A DNA stretch of 64,000 nucleotides, taken from Paenibacillus ginsengarvi. Its GTDB lineage: Bacteria; Bacillota; Bacilli; Paenibacillales; NBRC-103111. A program made the translations under genes and the position numbers. The stretch is taken from NCBI RefSeq assembly GCF_003626695.1, contig NZ_RBAH01000017.1, forward strand, positions 1-64,000. The letters are read 5' to 3'. The notes beneath the pieces are model-generated. The model searched no databases, was not told the DNA's origin, and worked only from the letters and a program-made list of their open reading frames with translations. Below are positions 59,657 to 64,000 of the stretch, piece after piece (the first letter of the stretch is position 1; each line of letters opens with the position of its first letter).

Positions 59657-60862
59657 TTGGAAACTATTCGTAAACTATGGGATCAGAAGGGCAGCAAAAC
59701 CGCCATTCTTCAAATGCTCCGCGTGCACGGGCCGATGTCCCGCATCGAGCTTACCCAATTAACCGATTTGAGCCGGGCCACGATATCGGTCGCGATCGGC
59801 GAGCTGATCGAGCTCGGGCTTGTTCATGAAACGGTCGTCCGGCAGTCGACCGGCGGACGACCTGCGACCAATCTGGAGCTTGTCCCGCATTCCCATATGA
59901 TCATCGGCGCCGATTTGAGCCACCAGACATGGACGCTTGGCGCATTCGATCTGCTTGGCAACACGCTGGAAACAAGCAGGATCTCCTTCAGTCCGCTGAC
60001 ACCGGAAGCCGCTGTGCAGGCGCTGGCGGACGAAATACGCGACTTCCATCAAAAAACAGACAAAAGCCTGCTGCCGCTGATCGGCATCGGTATTCCCGGG
60101 CTGGTGGACACGCATAGCGGCCTGCTTCGCAGCTCCGCGGTTATGGGCTGGAAACATGTCGAGATCGGAGCGATGCTGGAGGAGGCCGTCGGCTGGAAGG
60201 CTGTCGTGCTGAACCGCAGCCGCGCCCGCGGGTTATCGGAGTGCCGCTACGGGGCGGGCAAATCGCACCGGCATATGATCTACATCGGGATCGACAGCGG
60301 GATCGGCGCCGGCATTTACGTCGACCGCGAACTGATTCACGGTGCGCTCGGCGGCGCCGGCGAGATTGGCCATACGACTGTGGACCGGAACGGGCCGTTA
60401 TGCCCGTGCGGCAACAACGGCTGCCTGCAGATGGTATCGGCGGCGCCGGCGATGGAGCTGGAGGCCCGCAGGCTGCTGCGCCTGGATGAAACTTCGTCCC
60501 TGCTTCGCCAGGACGACTTCGATCTGCAAACGCTCGGGGCGGAGGATATATGCAAGGCTGCGGAGCAAGGTGACGAGCTTGCCGTGCAGGTCGTCATCGG
60601 CGCCGCCTCCTATTTGGGCATCACGATGGCGAATCTCGTCAACCTGCTGAATCCGGAGGCGATCATACTCGGCGGCGCCATTCCGAAAGCGTCCCCAACT
60701 TATGTAGACACCGCCGTCAAGGTGATGCGCCAGCGAGCGATGAGCCAGCTGTCCGCCGCCACGGTCGTCCATGTCGGCGAATTTAACGAGATCGGCGGCG
60801 CGCTCGGGGCGGCCAATATGGCGCTCGACCGCCATATGTCGTTTTCGTTTTTTGCCCCGTGA
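59657..60862 (+). CDS. ROK-family transcriptional regulator (NagC/XylR type)
   Basis: A 401-residue regulator. The N-terminal winged helix (about 1-75; MSRIELTQLTDLSRATISVAIGELIELGLV) is followed by a sugar-kinase-like ROK domain with GIGIPGLVD, YIGIDSGIGAGIYVD, GALGGAGEIGHTTV and the zinc motif CPCGNNGCLQ, in which the usual final Glu is Gln. Divergent from the lyase operon across a 296-base region with several dyads, it is the probable local repressor, released by a sugar from glycosaminoglycan breakdown. It starts at a TTG (59657-59659) with GAGGG upstream. Confidence 0.88.
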   Translation: METIRKLWDQKGSKTAILQMLRVHGPMSRIELTQLTDLSRATISVAIGELIELGLVHETVVRQSTGGRPATNLELVPHSHMIIGADLSHQTWTLGAFDLLGNTLETSRISFSPLTPEAAVQALADEIRDFHQKTDKSLLPLIGIGIPGLVDTHSGLLRSSAVMGWKHVEIGAMLEEAVGWKAVVLNRSRARGLSECRYGAGKSHRHMIYIGIDSGIGAGIYVDRELIHGALGGAGEIGHTTVDRNGPLCPCGNNGCLQMVSAAPAMELEARRLLRLDETSSLLRQDDFDLQTLGAEDICKAAEQGDELAVQVVIGAASYLGITMANLVNLLNPEAIILGGAIPKASPTYVDTAVKVMRQRAMSQLSAATVVHVGEFNEIGGALGAANMALDRHMSFSFFAP

Positions 60863-60879
60863 CCGGCCCGATTAAACGA

Positions 60880-60924
60880 AAAGACGCCTTGCGAACCGCA
60901 TAATGCGGCAAGCAAGGCGTCTTT
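60880..60924. terminator. Bidirectional terminator between convergent genes
   Basis: A 13-bp stem AAAGACGCCTTGC / GCAAGGCGTCTTT with an inner CCGCA/TGCGG hairpin. T-rich tails occur in both directions, serving the ROK gene and the 60963-61487 gene. Confidence 0.85.
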
Positions 60925-60962
60925 CGTATAGTATCGGCAGCTGGCCGCGTCGCGGCCGGGGT

Positions 60963-61487
60963 TCAAAGCGTTTTCCAATCTTCCGCCGATATATATTCTT
61001 CCAGTGCGAATTCGAAATCCTCGACGTCGTATGTTTGAACGGGAACTTCCGCTTCGATCACTTTGTCAAGAAATTCAAGCTGATCCGTTACGATCGGGGC
61101 TTTCTCGTACAGCGCCGTCAAAATAAGCTCCGTCTCTACGGGATCGAACGTTTCTCCGTAGTGCGCGTTGTCGATCGCATATACGATCGTAAACGTCACG
61201 TCGTCGTTCACGAGCAGCGGCGGGCTTTTTTTCCAGGGCATTTGCAGCGCTCGCTCAATCTTTTTGCGATTGAACGATTCCTCGAAGAAGTCGATCAGCT
61301 CTTTTATTTTTTGTTTAACGTGAGCGTCTTCGTCCTGCTCCGGCATGACGGGTTCGTCGCTGTCTCTCATTTCGTACAGCTCCTGGATGGTGGAATACGG
61401 CACCAAAAATTCCACGGGACGGCCCGGCACCAGCAGTTGACCGTAAACGGCAACTAGGACGGCTTCGATGACAAAGCGCCGGTTCAT
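60963..61487 (-). CDS. Conserved hypothetical protein
   Basis: A 174-residue acidic soluble protein with AAGGAGG 6 bases before its ATG. The opening MNRRFVIEAVLVAVYGQLLVPGRPVEFLVPYSTI is strongly conserved in Paenibacillus as I recall. Such proteins are often labelled ADP-heptose synthase, but I see no Rossmann or nucleotidyltransferase motif to support that name. The C-terminal half (TELILTALYEKAPIVTDQLEFLDKVIEAEVPVQTYD) is alpha/beta and acidic. Function unknown. Confidence 0.75.
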   Translation of the reverse strand: MNRRFVIEAVLVAVYGQLLVPGRPVEFLVPYSTIQELYEMRDSDEPVMPEQDEDAHVKQKIKELIDFFEESFNRKKIERALQMPWKKSPPLLVNDDVTFTIVYAIDNAHYGETFDPVETELILTALYEKAPIVTDQLEFLDKVIEAEVPVQTYDVEDFEFALEEYISAEDWKTL

Positions 61488-61664
61488 CTTGATTCCTCCT
61501 TAAAAGCTTACATCGTCTTGCCTTCCGGCAAAACCGCTCTCGTAAGCGTTGGCCATTTCACCCCTATATCATACCACTTGCCAAGCGGACAAACCAGCGG
61601 GTGTTTGACCGATAAGAAAAACGTCTATCGAAGCCTTCTCCACGATGGAGCGATCACGACTGAG

Positions 61665-61715
61665 CCCCACAAAGTGAAGATAAGCTACGAATCCTACTCC
61701 GATTACTTTACGGGG
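61665..61715. repeat. Dispersed repeat family A, copy 5
   Basis: CCCCACAAAGT (61665-61675) and ACTTTACGGGG (61705-61715), followed by ACCCC. The interior GTGAAGATAAGCTACGAATCC...CGATT matches the consensus of copies 2 and 4. Two arm mismatches make it the most degenerate copy. Confidence 0.7.
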
Positions 61716-61734
61716 ACCCCATAACCAGCGGAAG

Positions 61735-62060
61735 CTGTTTTGGGAAAGTCGAATCCGTTTCGATGTACCGCTTTATATCGGCAGATTTCCTTCCCCTTCG
61801 CTCGGCAGCACCGTTCCGCCAACACTTTCGGAACTTCCGCTTCCGTTATCGCTGTCTTGGCGGAACCGCCAGTTCGTTATTGCCTCTTCGCGAGCCTACT
61901 AGGCCCGCTTAGCGGAAGCTAAACTTCCTTTATTCTCTATTTGCCCGGCTCCAAACGAGTTACCTGCGACTTTAACGGAACTTTCGCTTCCTCTATAGCC
62001 CCAACCAGCAGCGCTGCGGCCACTTTAACGGAACTTTCACTTCCGTTTCCGCATCCCCGC
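61735..62060. repeat. Dispersed repeat family B, cluster 2
   Basis: Several GGAA...TTCC palindromic units: CGGAACTTCCGCTTCCG (~61838), AGCGGAAGCTAAACTTCC (~61913), TTTAACGGAACTTTCGCTTCC (61971) and TTTAACGGAACTTTCACTTCCG (62024). The last two start 53 bases apart. The 61488-62166 gap otherwise shows only family A copy 5. Confidence 0.6.
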
Positions 62061-62169
62061 CCCGCTGCCTTGTTTGCAAACACGCCCAGTGAATTTAAAC
62101 TTGCTGCGCCATGCAAAAATTGTCATTCCGCTATAGCTTTCGCTATCGGCCCGCCCGCCGTTCATGTAT

Positions 62170-62188
62170 AATAATGATAATCGTTATC
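62170..62188 (+). promoter_or_regulatory. Fur box overlapping the -10 of the FhuF-like gene
   Basis: AATAATGATAATCGTTATC matches the classical 19-bp Fur consensus at 17 positions. A TATAAT -10 (62167-62172) overlaps it, so iron-loaded Fur would block transcription. The -35 is weak. Confidence 0.85.
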
Positions 62189-62232
62189 ACGATGAACGTG
62201 TGAACCACACGCCGATCAGGAGGAATCGTTCC

Positions 62233-63054
62233 ATGCCATCCGACCAGTCTGCCGAACAAACGCTCGACTTTTCGCTTGCCGAAACGTATTTTCATATTTC
62301 GCCCCGAGGCTCGGATAATCCGCTATTTGAGACACCCGCCGTTTCCCTGCTGCAGCCGCAGACGATGGATAGCTTGCTCAGCCTCGGCCGCGATATGCTG
62401 CGCGGGCTCGATCTGACCATTTCCGGGTCGTTTCTCGGTCTCGCCTTCTTCGGCTTACCGGCTGCGGTCCTTTCGTTTATGTACCAATACGACGGGGTGC
62501 TTGACTTGTCGCTGGATAATTTGACGGCGCAGGTGGAGTCGCACGGCGACCATCCGCATCTCGTGCTCAAAATCAACGAAGTCCGCCTGAAACAGCTGCC
62601 CGAAACGGGTCGGAACGAAGCGATGGCCCGCGAGCTGGCGGAGCTGTTCCGCCACTCGGTCACTCCCGTTATCGAGCTCGCTTGCGCCCGGATCGGCTGC
62701 AAGCCCGATCTCGTCTGGAACCAGTTCGGCTCGCGTATGATTTCCGTGAACGAATTCATCCTCCAGCGGGCAGCTTCCGAAGCGATGAAGGATAAATACC
62801 GGCAGCATTATGAACTGCTCGTCTCGCTCGCGCCGGAAGAGTTCAACCACCGCAAAAATCCGTATGTGCACAAGCCGCGTTATATCGAGAGCGCCTACGA
62901 TCCGCAAAAGCAAGTGCTCGTCCGCTCTTCCTGCTGCATGTGGTACCGCAAGGAAAACGGCGTCAAATGCTACACTTGCCCGATTCTGAAAGACACGCAG
63001 CGCGAACAGATGAAGCTTGAGCTTCGCGAGCAGCGGGCGAAAGCGTCCTCCTAG
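62233..63054 (+). CDS. FhuF-like [2Fe-2S] ferric-siderophore reductase
   Basis: A 273-residue cytoplasmic protein. The C-terminal cysteine pattern CC-x10-C-x2-C (C234, C235, C246, C249 in RSSCCMWYRKENGVKCYTCP) is the FhuF-type iron-sulfur site that reduces ferric siderophores to release iron. The remainder matches the FhuF/IucA-IucC C-terminal-like fold (WNQFGSRMISVNEFIL). The ATG at 62233 has AGGAGG 9 bases upstream; an upstream in-frame ATG lies inside the promoter and Fur box. Fur control fits the role. No siderophore transporter is adjacent. Confidence 0.87.
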   Translation: MPSDQSAEQTLDFSLAETYFHISPRGSDNPLFETPAVSLLQPQTMDSLLSLGRDMLRGLDLTISGSFLGLAFFGLPAAVLSFMYQYDGVLDLSLDNLTAQVESHGDHPHLVLKINEVRLKQLPETGRNEAMARELAELFRHSVTPVIELACARIGCKPDLVWNQFGSRMISVNEFILQRAASEAMKDKYRQHYELLVSLAPEEFNHRKNPYVHKPRYIESAYDPQKQVLVRSSCCMWYRKENGVKCYTCPILKDTQREQMKLELREQRAKASS

Positions 63055-63076
63055 CTCCTCGCTACGGCAAATCGTC

Positions 63077-63505
63077 TTAGTTGACGACGCTGTCCAGCAG
63101 CGATACGATCGTGCGGATCGTCCCATGGGCTGCGGCTTGCAGCATATCGCCGATCTGATTGCCGACCCGGTTGATGCCGGAGTCGGCCGTAATCGGCTGC
63201 GGCTGCGGCTTCACCGGGACCGACGCCGAAGCTGCCGTTTGACCGGCCCCCCCTGTCGGCGTTCCGGCAGTCGGGACGCTCGCCTGGCCGATGACGGCCG
63301 GCGCTCCCGTACCTGCTCCAGTACCGCCAGGCTGCTGAACGCCGGCACCTGCATACGGATACGCCACGCCGCCGGCAGGCGTCTGGCCTTGCACGATCGG
63401 CCCTTGGATCTGTTCCATACCTTTTGTGGCAAGCTCGATTCCGAAAAAAATGCCGAAGCATAACATCAGGATGATGGCGATAAACGTAACCGAGTGACGT
63501 GCCAT
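63077..63505 (-). CDS. yqxA: YqxA-like protein (DUF3679)
   Basis: A 142-residue protein with one N-terminal membrane helix (TFIAIILMLCFGIFFGIELA) and a Gly/Pro/Ala-rich low-complexity middle (about 37-110). The short C-terminal helix ends NQIGDMLQAAAHGTIRTIVSLLDSVVN. In B. subtilis yqxA lies between spoIIP and lepA. Here it follows spoIIP in the same direction, as expected, but lepA is 21 kb away. GGAGGGG precedes the ATG. Function unknown. Confidence 0.75.
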   Translation of the reverse strand: MARHSVTFIAIILMLCFGIFFGIELATKGMEQIQGPIVQGQTPAGGVAYPYAGAGVQQPGGTGAGTGAPAVIGQASVPTAGTPTGGAGQTAASASVPVKPQPQPITADSGINRVGNQIGDMLQAAAHGTIRTIVSLLDSVVN

Positions 63506-63564
63506 TCGAATCCCCTCCCAGACGCCGGCGGCTGGCCGGTCCGTTTAACGTTCAAGAAAACTAA

Positions 63565-63583
63565 AAGCTTCGATCAGAAGCTT
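63565..63583 (-). terminator. Terminator of spoIIP
   Basis: A perfect 7-bp stem AAGCTTC / GAAGCTT with a GATCA loop. The minus-strand tail is TTAGTTTTC. It begins 3 bases past the spoIIP stop. Confidence 0.7.
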
Positions 63584-63586
63584 ATC

Positions 63587-64000
63587 TCAATTGCTGCCGG
63601 CGACGACGGTCGTTCCTTTCGCCGCCACTTTCGCGGAAGCGTTCACCTTCTCCGCATCCCAGTACAATCCGGCAATCACGCCGGCAAGCGCATCCGCCGT
63701 CCGGTAGCATTCCTCCAGCGTATTAAACGGGCCGCCGATTTCGACCAGAATGCTGTTCGGCGAAACCGACTGGTTATACTCCGCGTGCCCCCCGCTGCCT
63801 TTATCCCAGATTCCCCGCGACAGCCCCGGATAAGCCGACTCCAGCTTTTCGTGAATGCGCCGCGCGAACGATTCGTTTTGCTCCCAGCGTTCGTTTTTTT
63901 TGCCGACGATAAAATACACTTTGGCATAGTCCGTGCCGCCAATGGAGGCTGTCGTAATGTCCCTTGCGGCCGAATCGCGATGAATGTCGAACAGGAACGT
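63587..64000 (-). CDS. spoIIP: Stage II sporulation protein P, 3' part (truncated by the window edge)
   Basis: The last 137 residues of SpoIIP, a peptidoglycan amidase/endopeptidase that works with SpoIID and SpoIIM during engulfment. The conserved FLFDIHRDSA, IGGTDYAKVYFIVGKKN, NPxW-like ERWEQNESFARRIHEKLESAYPGLSRGI and YNQSVSPNSILVEIGGPFNTLEECYRTADALAGVI motifs are visible, including the catalytic-site His/Asp (HRD) and Glu (VEIGG). The frame is open to position 64000, and its start lies outside the window. Confidence 0.93.
   Translation of the reverse strand, partial: TFLFDIHRDSAARDITTASIGGTDYAKVYFIVGKKNERWEQNESFARRIHEKLESAYPGLSRGIWDKGSGGHAEYNQSVSPNSILVEIGGPFNTLEECYRTADALAGVIAGLYWDAEKVNASAKVAAKGTTVVAGSN

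Noticed and set aside
1..64000. Insertion sequences, integrases, tRNA attachment sites or prophage around the glycosaminoglycan island
   Set aside because: No transposase, integrase, tRNA or long direct repeat was found at either island boundary, so the mode of acquisition cannot be stated.

Overview
The window suggests a spore-forming Gram-positive bacterium of the Paenibacillaceae (Paenibacillus- or Cohnella-like). The evidence is the sporulation genes spoIIP and yqxA, the Bacillus-type order lepA-hemW-hrcA-grpE-dnaK-dnaJ with a perfect CIRCE operator, a YesM/YesN-type two-component system, strong AGGAGG ribosome binding sites, a GC-rich composition and rich carbohydrate metabolism. I saw no rRNA, tRNA, CRISPR array, transposase or prophage gene. 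Most genes lie on the minus strand.

Layout, left to right. 1-11.7 kb: the start of a gene running off the edge, a GT39-like membrane glycosyltransferase, a YesN/YesM pair, cardiolipin synthase, an AI-2E/PerM-family membrane protein, an MFS drug exporter and an ABC exporter fused to a cyclic-nucleotide-binding domain. 12-18.1 kb: an L-rhamnose operon (aldolase-dehydrogenase, an ASRT-family protein, isomerase, kinase, DeoR regulator). 18.2-24.5 kb: a small unknown gene, an amidase, a second small gene, a polysaccharide deacetylase, a CDF metal exporter behind a terminator-bearing leader, a VanW protein and a dipeptidase. 24.6-31.3 kb: uronate isomerase, tagaturonate epimerase UxaE, a phosphoesterase, a DeoR regulator, a GDSL esterase and two small genes. 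31.4-41.7 kb: the heat-shock and translation block dnaJ, dnaK, grpE, a Group III (thermosome-like) chaperonin, hrcA behind CIRCE, a GNAT acetyltransferase, hemW and lepA.

41.8-60.9 kb holds a nine-gene minus-strand operon for sulfated glycosaminoglycan (heparin/heparan/chondroitin-like) use, with a divergent ROK regulator. It encodes two heparinase-II-like PL21 enzymes, a sulfatase, a lipoprotein heparinase II/III protein, another heparinase II/III protein, a DUF3604/PHP hydrolase, two substrate-binding lipoproteins and a PL8 chondroitinase. Only the heparinase lipoprotein and the binding proteins carry export signals. I infer that oligosaccharides released at the surface are captured, imported and finished in the cytoplasm. 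The operon sits between yqxA/spoIIP and lepA, which are neighbours in Bacillus, so it looks like an accessory insertion. 60.9-64 kb: an unknown conserved gene, a Fur-box-controlled FhuF-like ferric reductase, yqxA and the 3' part of spoIIP.

Two dispersed repeat families lie between genes. Family A is a ~51-bp palindrome with CCCC-NN-AAAGT / ACTTT-NN-GGGG ends; one copy is inserted into the loop of another. Family B is built of GGAA...TTCC palindromes at 30.5 and 61.8-62.06 kb.
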